A stretch of DNA of 64,000 nucleotides from Leifsonia sp. C5G2 (GCF_013359685.1 NZ_JABFMV010000004.1:1-64000); one strand, 5' to 3'; numbered from the stretch's first letter, positions 51,048-61,263 are shown. The notes: generated from the letters alone by a model not told the origin. A program made the numbers and translations.

Positions 51048-52180
51048 GCACGCCGGAGCCCACTCCCGCCACACCGCCCGGCGCGACCACACCGTCCGGC
51101 GCGACCACACCGCCCGGCGCCGACACCTACCTCACAGTCGACGCCGTCTGGACCGGCCACCGCTTCCTCGGCGAGACCACCTTCCGCTGCGACGGCGAGC
51201 GCTTGCATCCACTCGACGACGACCGCGTCCCCGCACGGGCGGCCGCGGACGGCCGCCACCTGCGCATCGACGGCACGCTCTTCCCGCGCCTGACCGACCA
51301 CCACGTCCACCTCGGCCTGACCGACCAGCACGCGGTCTTCGCCGGCGGCGTGACGCACGCGATCGACCTCGGCTGGGTGCCGGCGGTGGCCGCCGGCTGG
51401 CTGACGGACGACCTCACCCGCCCGTCCGTCGCGATCGTCGGCTCGCTCCTCACCTGCCGGGGCGGTTACCCGGTCAATGCCGGGTGGGGACCGCCGGGCT
51501 CCTCGACGGAGGTCGGCGGCGAGCGGGAGGCGCGGCTGGCGGTGCGGGCGAATGTCATGCTGGGAGCCTCCCGCATCAAGGTCACCCTCAACACCGAGGC
51601 CGGCGAAACTGTGGATGACCGCGTCCTTCTCGGAATTGTGAGGGAGTCGCACGCCCAGGGCGTCCCCGTGACGGTGCACGTCCAGGGCGAGGGCCAGACC
51701 GCGCGGGCGGTCGCCGCCGGCGCCGACCAGCTCGCCCACACCCCGTTCACCGAGCGGGTCGGCGACGACCTGATCGCCGAGTGCGTCCGCCGCGGCGTCA
51801 CCTGGGTCAGCACGCTCGACATCCACGGCTGGGGCGAGCCGACCGAGCAGCACGCCATCGCCTCCGACAACCTCGGCCGGTTCGCCCGCGCCGGCGGACA
51901 CGTGCTCTACGGCACCGACCTCGGCAACGGCCCACTCCCCGTCGGCGTGAACGCCCGGGAGCTGCGCGGGATGCTCGACGCCGCCGTCCCGGCGCACGCG
52001 CTGCTGCGGTCGATCGCCGGCCTCCGGCGTCCCGACGACGGCACCCCGCCGACCATCGGAGCGCGCCTGGCGCTCGTCCCCTCCGCCCCGCCGTCCGACC
52101 CGGACGCGCTGCCCGACTGGCTGGCGACCGCCCGCGGCCTGACGGTCGCGCGCCTCGCCGCCGGCGCCGCTCGCCCATGA
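51044..52180 (+). CDS. Amidohydrolase-superfamily protein, candidate formylkynurenine formamidase
   Basis: 378 residues; ATG overlaps the kynA stop (ATGA). After a Pro/Thr-rich N-terminus (1-28, with two copies of GATTP), the full metal set of amidohydrolases appears: H87-V-H89 (DHHVHLGL), a Lys in SRIKVTLNT, His in VHVQGEG and LAHTPF, and Asp in YGTDLGN. No kynB-type formamidase is in the operon, and this gene occupies its step between kynA and kynU. I infer it hydrolyses N-formylkynurenine; other amide or ring substrates are possible. Confidence 0.8.
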   Translation: MSTPEPTPATPPGATTPSGATTPPGADTYLTVDAVWTGHRFLGETTFRCDGERLHPLDDDRVPARAAADGRHLRIDGTLFPRLTDHHVHLGLTDQHAVFAGGVTHAIDLGWVPAVAAGWLTDDLTRPSVAIVGSLLTCRGGYPVNAGWGPPGSSTEVGGEREARLAVRANVMLGASRIKVTLNTEAGETVDDRVLLGIVRESHAQGVPVTVHVQGEGQTARAVAAGADQLAHTPFTERVGDDLIAECVRRGVTWVSTLDIHGWGEPTEQHAIASDNLGRFARAGGHVLYGTDLGNGPLPVGVNARELRGMLDAAVPAHALLRSIAGLRRPDDGTPPTIGARLALVPSAPPSDPDALPDWLATARGLTVARLAAGAARP

Positions 52181-52208
52181 CCCGTCCGACCACCACCGGA
52201 GCACGCGC

Positions 52209-53486
52209 ATGACCGACTTCGACCCCGCCCCGCCCGCCTCGCTCTCCCCCGACCCGCTCACCGCCGCGCGGGCGCGGGACGCGGCCGACCCGCTCGCCGC
52301 CTACCGACGCCGCTTCGCCGGGATCGACGACGGCAGCAGCTCCGTCGTCGCCTACTTCGACGGCAACTCGCTGGGGCGCCCGACCCGTGCGAGCATCGAG
52401 CGCATCCACGAGTTCCTGGTGAACGGCTGGGGCGGCCGCCTCATCCGCGGCTGGGACGAGGAATGGATGGAGCTGCCCTTCGCGATCGGCGACGAGCTCG
52501 GCCGTGTGGCGCTCGGTGCCGCCCCCGGGCAGACGTTCATCGGGGACTCGACGACCGTCCTGCTCTACAAGCTGGCGCGCGCGGCGGTCGACAGCCTCCC
52601 GGAGCGCAGCGAGATCGTGCTGGACACCGACAACTTCCCGACCGACCGCTACCTGCTCGACGGCATCGCGCGCGAGCGCGGACTGCGCCTGGTCTGGATC
52701 GAGGCCGACACCGAAGCCGGGGTCACCCCCGAGCAGGTCGCCGCCGCGGTCGGCCCGCACACCGCCCTGGTGGTGCTGAGCCACGTCGCGTACCGGTCCG
52801 GATTCCTCGCCGACCTCGCCACGATCACCCGCATCGTCCACGACGCCGGCGCGCTCGTGCTGTGGGACCTCTGCCACTCCGCGGGCTCGGTCCCGGTCGA
52901 GCTGGACGCGGCGGACGTCGACCTCGCCGTCGGCTGCACCTACAAGTACCTCAACGGCGGCCCCGGCTCCCCGGCGCTCGGCTACGTGAACGCGCGGCTC
53001 ATCCCGGAACTCACCCAGCCGATCCAGGGCTGGATGGGCGTGCGCGACGTCTTCCTGATGGGACCCGAGTACGTCCCCGCCGACGGTGTCCGGCGCTTCC
53101 TCAGCGGCACGCCGCCGGTGGTCGGGATGCTCGCCATGCGCGACACCGTCGACATGATCGGCGAGGCGGGCATCGACGCGGTGCGGGCGAAGTCGGTCGC
53201 ACTGACGGAGTTCGCCATCGCGCTCGCCGACGAGTGGCTGACGCCGCTCGGGGTGACCCTCGCCAGCCCGCGCGACCCGGAGCGGCGCGGCGGCCACATC
53301 ACCCTCAGCCACCCGGCCATGCGCCGGGTGACGGAGCTGCTCTGGCAGCGCGACGTCATCCCGGACTACCGCGACCCCGACGGCCTGCGCGTCGGCTTGT
53401 CGCCGCTGAGCACGAGCTTCGAGGAGGTCTGCGCCGGGATGGCCGCCGTGCGCGATGTCCTGGGCGAGCTCCTCACGCATGACTGA
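52209..53486 (+). CDS. kynU: Kynureninase
   Basis: PLP enzyme cleaving kynurenine to anthranilate and alanine. 425 residues; PLP Lys in GCTYKYLNGGPGSPA (near 240), FDGNSLGRP near 50 and DLCHSAGSVPV near 218 are signatures. It follows the amidohydrolase by 28 bases and overlaps the PaaX gene by 8 bases. No 3-hydroxykynurenine pathway genes are present, so the route likely stops at anthranilate here. Confidence 0.97.
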   Translation: MTDFDPAPPASLSPDPLTAARARDAADPLAAYRRRFAGIDDGSSSVVAYFDGNSLGRPTRASIERIHEFLVNGWGGRLIRGWDEEWMELPFAIGDELGRVALGAAPGQTFIGDSTTVLLYKLARAAVDSLPERSEIVLDTDNFPTDRYLLDGIARERGLRLVWIEADTEAGVTPEQVAAAVGPHTALVVLSHVAYRSGFLADLATITRIVHDAGALVLWDLCHSAGSVPVELDAADVDLAVGCTYKYLNGGPGSPALGYVNARLIPELTQPIQGWMGVRDVFLMGPEYVPADGVRRFLSGTPPVVGMLAMRDTVDMIGEAGIDAVRAKSVALTEFAIALADEWLTPLGVTLASPRDPERRGGHITLSHPAMRRVTELLWQRDVIPDYRDPDGLRVGLSPLSTSFEEVCAGMAAVRDVLGELLTHD

Positions 53487-54345
53487 CGGGCCGGCCCGCG
53501 ACGACCTGGAGGCGAGCAGCGGCAGCGCCGCGGCGCTCCTGCGGACCGTCGTCGGCAGCGTTCTGCGGCCCATCGGCGGGTGGATGAGCGCGGCCGGGGC
53601 GGTCCGGCTGATGGATGCGCTCGGCGTTCCCGCGGCGACCGCACGCTCCGGCCTCGCCCGGTTGTGCTCGCGCGGGGTGCTCCGGCGCGAGCCGCGCGAT
53701 GGCGTCGCCGGGTACGCGATAGACCCCGCCGCCCACGCGATGCTGGAGCGCGGGGACGCGCGCATCTTCGGCGAGCGCGTGGAGGCGCCCACGTGGTGCC
53801 TGCTGTCGCTGTCGTTCCCGGAGCACGGGCGCGGTGCTCGCGACCGGCTGCGCCGCCGGCTCGCCTCGCTGGGCTGCGGCGCCGTCGCCGACGGGCTCTG
53901 GATCGCACCGTCCGCACTGGAGGACGAGCTCGCGTCGGTGGTAGCCGGCCTCGGGGGCGCCATCCAGGGCGCGGGGGCACCGGCCGTCGCGCTCTTCTCG
54001 GGCGCGCTCCCGCACGGCGATCTCGCCGCGGGGCTGGCGCGCTGGTACGACCTCCCCGCGATCCGGGCGGCGCACGACGGCTTCCTCGCCCGGTTCGGCG
54101 CGGCGGCCGAGACACCTCCCGCCGACGACGCCGCCGCGTTCGCCCTGTGGATCCGCGTGCTCGACGAGTGGCGCATCATCCCGTACCGCGACCCGGGCCT
54201 GCCCTCTGCAGCCCTCCCCGCCGACTGGCCCGGCGCCGCCTCCTCCGCCCTGTTCCGGAGGCTGCGGGCGGCGCTCGAGGACCGCGCCGTCGCGCACGCC
54301 GCCGCGGTCGCCGCACCGGAACCGGCCACCGTCTCCGCACGGTAG
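53479..54345 (+). CDS. PaaX-family transcriptional regulator
   Basis: 288 residues. N-terminal winged helix (about 18-90; GAVRLMDALGVPAATARSGLARL), a central PaaX region (WCLLSLSFPEHGRGARDRLRRRL) and a PaaX C-terminal helical domain. PaaX represses phenylacetate genes and is controlled by phenylacetyl-CoA; this relative, co-encoded with kyn genes, probably controls tryptophan breakdown, with a kynurenine-type or anthraniloyl-CoA-type effector possible. Confidence 0.88.
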   Translation: MTDGPARDDLEASSGSAAALLRTVVGSVLRPIGGWMSAAGAVRLMDALGVPAATARSGLARLCSRGVLRREPRDGVAGYAIDPAAHAMLERGDARIFGERVEAPTWCLLSLSFPEHGRGARDRLRRRLASLGCGAVADGLWIAPSALEDELASVVAGLGGAIQGAGAPAVALFSGALPHGDLAAGLARWYDLPAIRAAHDGFLARFGAAAETPPADDAAAFALWIRVLDEWRIIPYRDPGLPSAALPADWPGAASSALFRRLRAALEDRAVAHAAAVAAPEPATVSAR

Positions 54346-54348
54346 AAT
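54343..54348 (+). promoter_or_regulatory. -10 box for purSQ
   Basis: TAGAAT overlapping the stop of the PaaX-type gene. Predicted start of transcription is about 40 bases before the purS GTG, giving a short leader with a GGAG site. Confidence 0.5.
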
Positions 54349-54394
54349 CGTCGGGAAACCCCACCCTTGTCGCCCGAGTGAGCGGAGTGTCCCC

Positions 54395-54655
54395 GTGCCG
54401 ACCATCGTTGTTGAAGTGATGCCGAAGGCCGAGCTGCTCGACCCTCAGGGCAAGGCCGTCGCGGGCGCGCTCGCCCGGACCGGCCGCGGCCGGGTCACCG
54501 GCGTCCGCGTCGGCAAGCGCTTCGAGCTGACCGTCGACGGGCCGATCGACGACGAGGTGCGCGCGACGGTCGAGGAGATCGCGGGCGAGATCCTCTCCAA
54601 CTCCGTGATCGAGGACGTGGTGGGCATCCACTACCCCGCCGAGGTCGACGCCTGA
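54395..54655 (+). CDS. purS: FGAM synthase subunit PurS
   Basis: 86 residues, GTG start. Small subunit that bridges PurL and PurQ in formylglycinamidine ribonucleotide synthesis. Family features: [27 protein letters not shown]. Its stop shares a base with the purQ start (TGATG). Confidence 0.96.
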   Translation: MPTIVVEVMPKAELLDPQGKAVAGALARTGRGRVTGVRVGKRFELTVDGPIDDEVRATVEEIAGEILSNSVIEDVVGIHYPAEVDA

Positions 54656-55353
54656 TGCGCATCGGCGTCATCACCTTCCCCGGTTCGCTCGACGACCGCG
54701 ACGCGCTCCGCGCCGTCCGGCTCGCCGGCGCCGAGCCGGTCGCGCTGTGGCACGGCGAGCACGACCTGAAGGGCGTCGACGCCCTGGTGCTCCCCGGGGG
54801 CTTCTCCTACGGCGACTACCTGCGCTGCGGCGCCATCGCCTCCCTCTCGCCGATCATGACCGAGGTCGTGGACGCGGCGGGCAAGGGCATGCCGGTGCTC
54901 GGCATCTGCAACGGCTTCCAGATGCTCGCCGAGGCGCACCTCGTCGCCGGCGGCCTGATCCGCAACGACCACGGCAACTTCATCCGCCGCGACCAGCACC
55001 TGACCGTCGAGAACGCCGCCACCCCGTGGACGACCGGGTTCGAGCAGGGCCAGGAGATCGTCATCCCGCTGAAGAACGGCGAGGGCGGCTTCATCGCGTC
55101 GGCCGAAGAGCTCGACCGGCTCGAGGGCGAGGGGATGGTCGTCTTCCGCTACAAGGACGTCAACCCGAACGGCTCCCTGAACGACATCGCGGGCGTCCGC
55201 AACGAGCGGGGCAACGTGGTCGGCCTCATGCCGCACCCCGAGCACGCGGTGGAGCCGGGTTTCGGCCCCGACACCCACGACGCGATGCGCTCCGGCACCG
55301 ACGGCCTCACCTTCTTCACCTCGGTCATCCGCTCCGCTCTCGTCGAGGCCTGA
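54655..55353 (+). CDS. purQ: FGAM synthase glutaminase subunit PurQ
   Basis: 232 residues. Class I glutamine amidotransferase feeding ammonia to PurL: nucleophile Cys in GICNGFQML (near 86) and His/Glu in MPHPEHA. Coupled to purS. Unusually, purL is not next but about 1.6 kb downstream, after an ECF sigma factor pair. Confidence 0.97.
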   Translation: MRIGVITFPGSLDDRDALRAVRLAGAEPVALWHGEHDLKGVDALVLPGGFSYGDYLRCGAIASLSPIMTEVVDAAGKGMPVLGICNGFQMLAEAHLVAGGLIRNDHGNFIRRDQHLTVENAATPWTTGFEQGQEIVIPLKNGEGGFIASAEELDRLEGEGMVVFRYKDVNPNGSLNDIAGVRNERGNVVGLMPHPEHAVEPGFGPDTHDAMRSGTDGLTFFTSVIRSALVEA

Positions 55354-55364
55354 CCCGGCCCCCA

Positions 55365-55431
55365 GCCAACAGCTCCTGAGTTCTTCGAGTCACGCCCGGC
55401 GTGTCGGTCGAAGAACTCAGGAGCTGTTGGC
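55365..55431. repeat. Dispersed palindrome, copy D
   Basis: The most perfect copy: GCCAACAGCTCCTGAG at the left end is fully complementary to the right end, with core CAGCTCCTGAGTTCTTCGA. It lies 12 bases after the purQ stop and upstream of the ECF sigma gene on the same strand. Confidence 0.88.
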
Positions 55432-55500
55432 GTCGGGGGCGGGGACGCACGACTTCGTAGAGTTTGGGAACCGGTCGCCCGGCCCGGGACACTACAGAGT

Positions 55501-56082
55501 GTGAGGGGAATCCAAATCGATGAGCCGGCGGTGCTCGAACGCGTTCGCGACGGTGACGCGGACGCGTTCGGCGCCCTGTTCGACCTGCACCACGACCGCG
55601 TGTTCCGGCAGGCGATGCGGCTGACCGCGTCGCTGCACGACGCCGAGGACATCGTCGCCGTCGTCTTCCTGGAGGCCTGGCGGCGCCGGGACGCGATGCG
55701 CGTCGTCGACGACTCGGTCGTCGCCTGGCTGCTGGTCACGACGAACTTCGTGTTCCGCAACTTCGTGCGTGCCTCCCGGCGCTACCGGGAGGGGCTGCAG
55801 CAGCTGCCGCCCCCGGAGAATGCGCCGGACCACGCGGACGTCGTGGACGACCGCATCGACCGCGACGCGCGCCGCACCGCGCTGCGCGCCGCGCTCGCGC
55901 GACTGCCGAAACGCGACCAGGACATCGTCACCCTCTGCGTGCTGGAGGAGCTCAGCACCACCGAGGCCGCCGCTGCGCTCGGCGTCGCCCCCGGGACCGT
56001 GAAATCGCGCCTGTCCCGCGCCAAGGCGCGCCTGACCGAACTCATGAACGCCGACCCGATCAACGAAGGAGGAGAGCGATGA
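55501..56082 (+). CDS. ECF-type sigma factor
   Basis: 193 residues. Region 2 at about 10-80 (ALFDLHHDRVFRQAMRLT, HDAEDIVAVVFLEAWRR) and region 4 at about 125-180 (ALARLPKRDQDIVTLCVLEE, GTVKSRLSRAKARL). GTG 55501. Upstream, GGAACC (55467-55472) resembles an ECF -35 element and could indicate autoregulation, but a matching -10 is uncertain. Overlaps the next gene (ATGA), whose product is a likely partner. Confidence 0.92.
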   Translation: MRGIQIDEPAVLERVRDGDADAFGALFDLHHDRVFRQAMRLTASLHDAEDIVAVVFLEAWRRRDAMRVVDDSVVAWLLVTTNFVFRNFVRASRRYREGLQQLPPPENAPDHADVVDDRIDRDARRTALRAALARLPKRDQDIVTLCVLEELSTTEAAAALGVAPGTVKSRLSRAKARLTELMNADPINEGGER

Positions 56083-56852
56083 CCGAGCCCACCTTCGACC
56101 CGCGCCGGAAGGCCGCCATCCGAGACCTGATGGTCGCCAACGCCGAGGCGCACCCCGGCCGGGCCACCGGACGCAAGCGGACCGCACTCATCGCCACGCT
56201 CGTCGTGCTGGCTGTGTCGATCTCCGGCGGCAGCGTCGCCTACGCTCTGGGCACCGGCCTGCTCGACCCGCAGCCGGCCGCCGCCCCGACCTCCACGCCG
56301 ACGCCCACGGTGACGGAGACGCCGACACCCACCCCGACGGCTACGCCCACCGAGACGGCGCCGGCGAAGGACCCGGACGACCCGGCCAACTGGCTGATCG
56401 GGTTCGACGGCGTCGGACCGCTCGCCCTCGGTGCGAGCATCGTGGACGTGCCCGCGCAGGTGCCCACCTGGTCCGATGAGACCGACGCGCAGTGCCGTCC
56501 GCGGAACCTCTCCCTGGTCACGCCCGATGGCCTGCGCGTCAAGCTCTTCGCCCAGGACACCGGAACGCTGGCCGTAAGCGAGGTCCTGCTGGGCTACAAG
56601 TTCTCCGTCGACGGCGACCGCGACGTCGCGACCCCGCACACAGCGCAGGGGATCGGCGTCGGCTCCTCGAAGAACGACCTGCTCGCGGCCTACCCCGGCA
56701 TCGCCATGACCCGGGACTACGGGACCTTCGCGCAGTACGGCGTCCAGGATCCCCAGGGCACGTGGATGGTCTTCATGGTCATCGAGGGGCGCGTCGAGTG
56801 GATCCAGGTCGGGCCGTCCTCCTCCATCCCGCTCGACTCCTGCCCGGCCTGA
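56079..56852 (+). CDS. Membrane-anchored protein co-encoded with the ECF sigma factor
   Basis: 257 residues. A cytoplasmic N-terminus of about 33 residues, one membrane helix (about 34-57), a Pro/Thr repeat spacer (65-95) and an extracytoplasmic domain (100-257). The overlap with the sigma gene suggests an anti-sigma or sensor role. It has no zinc-binding anti-sigma HxxxCxxC motif, and its cytoplasmic part is short, so the partner role is inferred from position only. Confidence 0.7.
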   Translation: MTEPTFDPRRKAAIRDLMVANAEAHPGRATGRKRTALIATLVVLAVSISGGSVAYALGTGLLDPQPAAAPTSTPTPTVTETPTPTPTATPTETAPAKDPDDPANWLIGFDGVGPLALGASIVDVPAQVPTWSDETDAQCRPRNLSLVTPDGLRVKLFAQDTGTLAVSEVLLGYKFSVDGDRDVATPHTAQGIGVGSSKNDLLAAYPGIAMTRDYGTFAQYGVQDPQGTWMVFMVIEGRVEWIQVGPSSSIPLDSCPA

Positions 56853-56870
56853 CCCCGGCGATGCGCCCGG

Positions 56871-56876
56871 TAGACT
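56871..56876 (+). promoter_or_regulatory. -10 box for purL
   Basis: TAGACT about 44 bases before the purL GTG start, allowing a short leader containing CCAGGAG. Confidence 0.5.
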
Positions 56877-56919
56877 GGAGCCCATCCCCCGCCTGCCCCG
56901 CCCAGCCAGGAGTGCCCGC

Positions 56920-59238
56920 GTGACCGACACCACCACCACGCACGTCGTCGACACCGTCGCGAACGCGATCGAGACCCCGGAGCGGGAGCAGCCGTTCGCG
57001 GCGCTCGGGCTCAAGGAGGACGAGTACGCGCGCATCCGCGAGATCCTCGGCCGCCGCCCCACCAGCGGCGAGCTGGCGATGTACTCGGTGATGTGGTCGG
57101 AGCACTGCTCCTACAAGTCGTCCAAGATCTACCTGCGCCAGTTCGGCCAGAAGGTCAGCCCGGCGATGAAGAAGAACCTCATGGTCGGCATGGGTGAGAA
57201 CGCGGGCGTGGTCGACGTCGGCGAGGGCTGGGCGGTCACCTTCAAGGTGGAGTCGCACAACCACCCCTCGTACATCGAGCCGTTCCAGGGCGCCGCGACC
57301 GGCGTCGGCGGAATCGTGCGCGACATCATCTCGATGGGCGCCCGTCCGGTCGCGGTGATGGACCAGCTGCGCTTCGGCGCCATCGACAACCCGGACACCG
57401 CACGCGTCGTGCACGGCGTCGTCTCCGGCATCTCGTTCTACGGCAACTGCCTCGGCCTGCCGAACATCGGCGGCGAGACCTACTTCGACCCGGTGTACCA
57501 GGGCAACCCACTGGTCAACGCGCTCTCGGTCGGCGTGCTCCGCCACGAGGACCTGCACCTGGCCAACGCGTCCGGCGCGGGAAACAAGGTCGTGCTGTTC
57601 GGCGCCCGCACCGGCGGCGACGGGATCGGCGGGGCCAGCATCCTGGCCTCCGACACGTTCTCCGCGGGCGGCCCGACCAAGCGTCCGGCCGTGCAGGTCG
57701 GCGACCCGTTCGCCGAGAAGGTGCTCATCGAGTGCTGCCTCGAACTGTTCCGCGACAAGCTGGTCGAGGGCATTCAGGACCTGGGCGCCGCCGGCATCTC
57801 GTGCGCGACCAGCGAGCTCGCGTCCAACGGCGACGGCGGGATGTTCATCGAGCTCGACAAGGTGCTGCTGCGTGACCCGAGCCTCACGGCGGAGGAGATC
57901 CTCATGTCGGAGAGCCAGGAGCGCATGATGGCGGTGGTCAGGCCCGAGCTGCTCGACGCCTTCCTCGCCGTGACCGCCAAGTGGGACGTCGAGACCAGCG
58001 TGCTGGGCGAGGTCACCGAGACCGGGCGTCTCGTCATCAACTGGAAGGGCGAGGAGATCGTCAACGTCGACCCGCGCACGGTCGCGGTCGACGGTCCGGT
58101 GTACGAGCGACCCGTCGCCTACCCGACGTGGATCGACGCCCTCCAGGACGACTCGGCCTCCGTGCTCGGCCGGCCCACGACCGGCGACGCCCTGCGCGAG
58201 CAGACGCTCGCCCTGCTGGGCAGCGCCAACCTGGCCGACAAGGGATGGGTCACCGACCAGTACGACTACTTCGTCGGCGGCAACACCGCGCTCGCGTTCC
58301 CGGACGACGCGGGCATGATCCGGGTCGACGAGGAGTCGGGCCTCGGCTTCGCCATCGCGACCGACGCCAACGGCCGCTACTGCCAGCTCGACCCGAAGCA
58401 GGGCGCGCAGCTCGCCCTCGCCGAGGCGTACCGCAACGTCGCCGCCTCCGGCGCCGTCCCGGTCGCCGTCACCGACTGCCTCAACTTCGGCAGCCCGGAG
58501 AACCCCGAGGTCATGTGGCAGTTCTCGCAGGCGGTCGAGGGCCTCTCCGACGCCTGCCTCGAGCTCGAGATCCCGGTCACCGGCGGCAACGTGTCGTTCT
58601 ACAACCAGACCGGCGACACCCCCATCTTCCCGACTCCCGTCGTCGGCGTGCTCGGCGTGATCGACGACGTCGCGCGCCGCATCCCGAGCGGCTGGCAGGA
58701 CGAGGGCGAGAACATCTACCTCCTCGGCATCACCCGCGAGGAGCTGGACGGCTCGGCGTGGGCGGGCACCATCCACGGTCACCTGGGCGGTCACCCGCCG
58801 GCGGTCGACCTCGCCGCCGAGCGCTCGCTCGCGGAGGCGCTGCACGCGGCCGCGCAGGAGGGGCTCATCTCGTCGGCGCACGACCTCGCCGACGGCGGCC
58901 TCGCGCAGGCCCTCGCCGAGAGCGTCATGCGCTTCGGCGTCGGCGCGCGCGTCTGGCTGACCGAGATCGAGGAGCGGGACGGCGTGGACGCGGCGACCGC
59001 GCTCTTCTCGGAGTCGACCGCCCGCGTGATCGTGAGCGTGCCGCGCGAGGACGACGTGAAGTTCCGCGGCCTGTGCGAGGGACGCGGCATCCCGGTCCTC
59101 CGCATCGGCGTCACCGACGCCGAGGTCGGCGCCCAGCCGGTGCTCGAGGTGCAGGACCTCTTCACCATCGGCGTCGAGGAGCTGCGCGGCGTGCACCGCT
59201 CCACCCTCCCCGAGCACTTCGGCCCGACGGTCGCCTGA
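56920..59238 (+). CDS. purL: FGAM synthase large subunit PurL
   Basis: 772 residues, the small-PurL type that works with PurS and PurQ. Signatures: [11 protein letters not shown] near 50, [32 protein letters not shown] and [17 protein letters not shown] 56920 has CCAGGAG upstream. Cytoplasmic, ATP-dependent amidation of FGAR. Ends at palindrome copy E. Confidence 0.98.
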   Translation: MTDTTTTHVVDTVANAIETPEREQPFAALGLKEDEYARIREILGRRPTSGELAMYSVMWSEHCSYKSSKIYLRQFGQKVSPAMKKNLMVGMGENAGVVDVGEGWAVTFKVESHNHPSYIEPFQGAATGVGGIVRDIISMGARPVAVMDQLRFGAIDNPDTARVVHGVVSGISFYGNCLGLPNIGGETYFDPVYQGNPLVNALSVGVLRHEDLHLANASGAGNKVVLFGARTGGDGIGGASILASDTFSAGGPTKRPAVQVGDPFAEKVLIECCLELFRDKLVEGIQDLGAAGISCATSELASNGDGGMFIELDKVLLRDPSLTAEEILMSESQERMMAVVRPELLDAFLAVTAKWDVETSVLGEVTETGRLVINWKGEEIVNVDPRTVAVDGPVYERPVAYPTWIDALQDDSASVLGRPTTGDALREQTLALLGSANLADKGWVTDQYDYFVGGNTALAFPDDAGMIRVDEESGLGFAIATDANGRYCQLDPKQGAQLALAEAYRNVAASGAVPVAVTDCLNFGSPENPEVMWQFSQAVEGLSDACLELEIPVTGGNVSFYNQTGDTPIFPTPVVGVLGVIDDVARRIPSGWQDEGENIYLLGITREELDGSAWAGTIHGHLGGHPPAVDLAAERSLAEALHAAAQEGLISSAHDLADGGLAQALAESVMRFGVGARVWLTEIEERDGVDAATALFSESTARVIVSVPREDDVKFRGLCEGRGIPVLRIGVTDAEVGAQPVLEVQDLFTIGVEELRGVHRSTLPEHFGPTVA

Positions 59239-59254
59239 CCCGCCCACGCCCCAA

Positions 59255-59322
59255 GCCGTCAGCTCCTGAGTTCTTCGGGCCGACACGCCGCTCCGAGGTC
59301 GAAAAACTCAGGAGCTGACGGC
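59255..59322. repeat. Dispersed palindrome, copy E
   Basis: GCCGTCAGCTCCTGAG at left pairs with CTCAGGAGCTGACGGC at right; the inner arm has a few mismatches. It lies between purL and the lipase/esterase gene and ends five bases before that gene's -10 box. Confidence 0.85.
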
Positions 59323-59326
59323 GCGA

Positions 59327-59332
59327 TACGGT
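59327..59332 (+). promoter_or_regulatory. -10 box of leaderless esterase gene
   Basis: TACGGT, six bases, then ATG 59339. The palindrome occupies the -35 region. Confidence 0.5.
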
Positions 59333-59338
59333 GTGGGG

Positions 59339-60340
59339 ATGACACGGGCGCGCCGGGCGGCGGGGATCATCGGAGGCGCGCTCGCCGCCGCGGGCGTCGC
59401 GGCCGGACTCGCACGCTCCACGCCGTGGCCGTCTGCGCTGGTGATCCGTCGCGTCTTCGAGAAGGGCGCCGCCGAGACGGTCGCCGAGATGGAGCCGTTC
59501 GTCCCGACCGGCGGCGTGACCGCGCGGACCGGGCTGCGGTATGCGCCCGGCACGCCCGACACGACGTTCGACCTGTTCCGGTCGGAGTGCGAGGGCGGCC
59601 CGCTGCCGGCCGTCGTGTGGATCCACGGCGGCGCGTGGATCTCGGGCGCCAGCAAGGACGTCGAGCCGTACCTGCGCATCCTGGCTTCACACGGGTACGC
59701 GACGGTCGGGCTCAACTACACGCTCGGGCCGGAGGCGTCGTACCCGACCGCGGTGGAGCAGCTGAACACGGCCCTCGCCCACCTCGACGCCCACGCCGAC
59801 GAGCTCGGGATCGACCGCGAGCGGATCGTCCTCGCCGGCGACTCGGCCGGGTCGCAGCTCGCCAGCCAGCTGGCCGTGCTCACCACGAGCCCGGAGTACG
59901 CGCACCTTCTCGGCATCCGACCGTCGCTGCGGCGCGAGCAGCTGGCCGCCGTGGTGCTCACCTGCGGCGTGTACGACCTGGGGGCGCTGTCGACGCTGGA
60001 CGGCATCCTGGCCTGGGGCTTCAAGACGGCGCTCTGGTCGTACGGCGGCGACAAGAACTGGTCGCAGACGTACGTCGGCTCGACGATGTCCACCATCCGG
60101 CACGTCACCGGCGACTTCCCGCCCACCTACATCTCCGGCGGCAACGGCGACGGCCTCACCTGGTCGCAGTCGGTGCCGATGGCGACGACACTGCGCGGCA
60201 AGGGAGTGGACGTGACGGAGCTGTTCTGGCCGGCCAACCACGAACCGCCACTGCCGCACGAGTTCCAGTTCCACCTGAGGTTCGACGAGGCGCACCAGGC
60301 GCTGGATGCGACGCTCGCGTTCCTGAAGCGGCACACCTAG
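59339..60340 (+). CDS. Alpha/beta-hydrolase (HSL-like esterase/lipase)
   Basis: 333 residues. Oxyanion-hole motif WIHGGAWISG near 93-102, nucleophile elbow GDSAGSQLA near 163-171 and a late His in ANHEPPLPHEF. A hydrophobic N-terminal helix (about 5-26) may be a membrane anchor or signal. Substrate unknown. It overlaps the stop of the convergent EamA gene by four bases. Confidence 0.9.
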   Translation: MTRARRAAGIIGGALAAAGVAAGLARSTPWPSALVIRRVFEKGAAETVAEMEPFVPTGGVTARTGLRYAPGTPDTTFDLFRSECEGGPLPAVVWIHGGAWISGASKDVEPYLRILASHGYATVGLNYTLGPEASYPTAVEQLNTALAHLDAHADELGIDRERIVLAGDSAGSQLASQLAVLTTSPEYAHLLGIRPSLRREQLAAVVLTCGVYDLGALSTLDGILAWGFKTALWSYGGDKNWSQTYVGSTMSTIRHVTGDFPPTYISGGNGDGLTWSQSVPMATTLRGKGVDVTELFWPANHEPPLPHEFQFHLRFDEAHQALDATLAFLKRHT

Positions 60341-61257
60341 CGCGCGGCGGCCTCCTGCGCGGCGATCTCGGCCTGCCGGCGCGTGAACAGGCGCACCCGC
60401 TGTTGCGTCAGCAGGATGCCCGCCAGCACGATCGCCGCTCCGACGGGCTCGTTCCAGGTCAGGTGCTCGCCGAGGACGAGGATGCCCAGCGCCACGCCCA
60501 CCACGGGGGTGACGTAGGTGACGCCCGACGTGGCGGTCGGGCCCCACGCGCGCAGCACGTTCATGTTCCAGATGTACACGACGCCCGTACCGAGCGCGCC
60601 GAGCGCGAGCAGGGACAGCAGCACCGGCCAGCTGAACGAGATGGGATGCCACGCGACGACCGGCGTGAGCAGCAGCATGATGACCGCCGCGAGCCCGATG
60701 TTCAGGAACGCGCTCGCGGTCGCGGACACCTCGCGCGGGCTGATGAACCGGCGGATGTAGCCGAAACTGAACCCGTAGCAGGTGACCGCGCCGAGGCACG
60801 CGAGCTGGCCCCACAGGCTGCCGGCCAGCGCATCCACCGCCCACGGGCCGACGACCACGACGACGCCGACGACCCCGACCAGCACCCCGAGCACCTGGTC
60901 GCGGTTCAGCTTCTCGACCCGGAACGCGGCGGTGGCCAGGATCGCGGTGGTGATCGGCGTCACGGCGTTGTAGATGCTCGCGAGGCTGGACGAGACGTAC
61001 TGCTCGGCCCAGGCGAACAGCAGGTACGGGATGACGCAGTAGGTGATGGCGACGACGGTGAAGTGCAGCCAGACGATCGGCTCCCGCGGAAACCGCACAC
61101 GCGTCACGAGCGCGATCACGCCGAGCGTCGCCGCCCCGAAGACCAGCCGCGCCCACGCCACCTGGCCGAACGCGACGCCCTCGAGCGCCACCTTCATGAA
61201 CAGGAAGCTGGCGCCCCAGATGAGCCCCATGGCGGAGAACTGCACGGCGATCTTCAC
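60337..61257 (-). CDS. EamA/DMT-family transporter
   Basis: 306 residues with ten membrane helices in two EamA repeats (about 5-140 and 150-290), typical of metabolite exporters such as RhtA. Cargo unknown. GTG 61257 follows TAGCGT by six bases on the minus strand, so it is probably leaderless. Confidence 0.92.
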   Translation of the reverse strand: MKIAVQFSAMGLIWGASFLFMKVALEGVAFGQVAWARLVFGAATLGVIALVTRVRFPREPIVWLHFTVVAITYCVIPYLLFAWAEQYVSSSLASIYNAVTPITTAILATAAFRVEKLNRDQVLGVLVGVVGVVVVVGPWAVDALAGSLWGQLACLGAVTCYGFSFGYIRRFISPREVSATASAFLNIGLAAVIMLLLTPVVAWHPISFSWPVLLSLLALGALGTGVVYIWNMNVLRAWGPTATSGVTYVTPVVGVALGILVLGEHLTWNEPVGAAIVLAGILLTQQRVRLFTRRQAEIAAQEAAAR

Positions 61258-61263
61258 GATTCG

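Noticed and set aside
55467-55500. ECF-type promoter (GGAACC ... CTAC) before the sigma gene
   Set aside because: The -35 resembles ECF sites, but no -10 element at proper spacing could be settled, so it is only mentioned under the gene.
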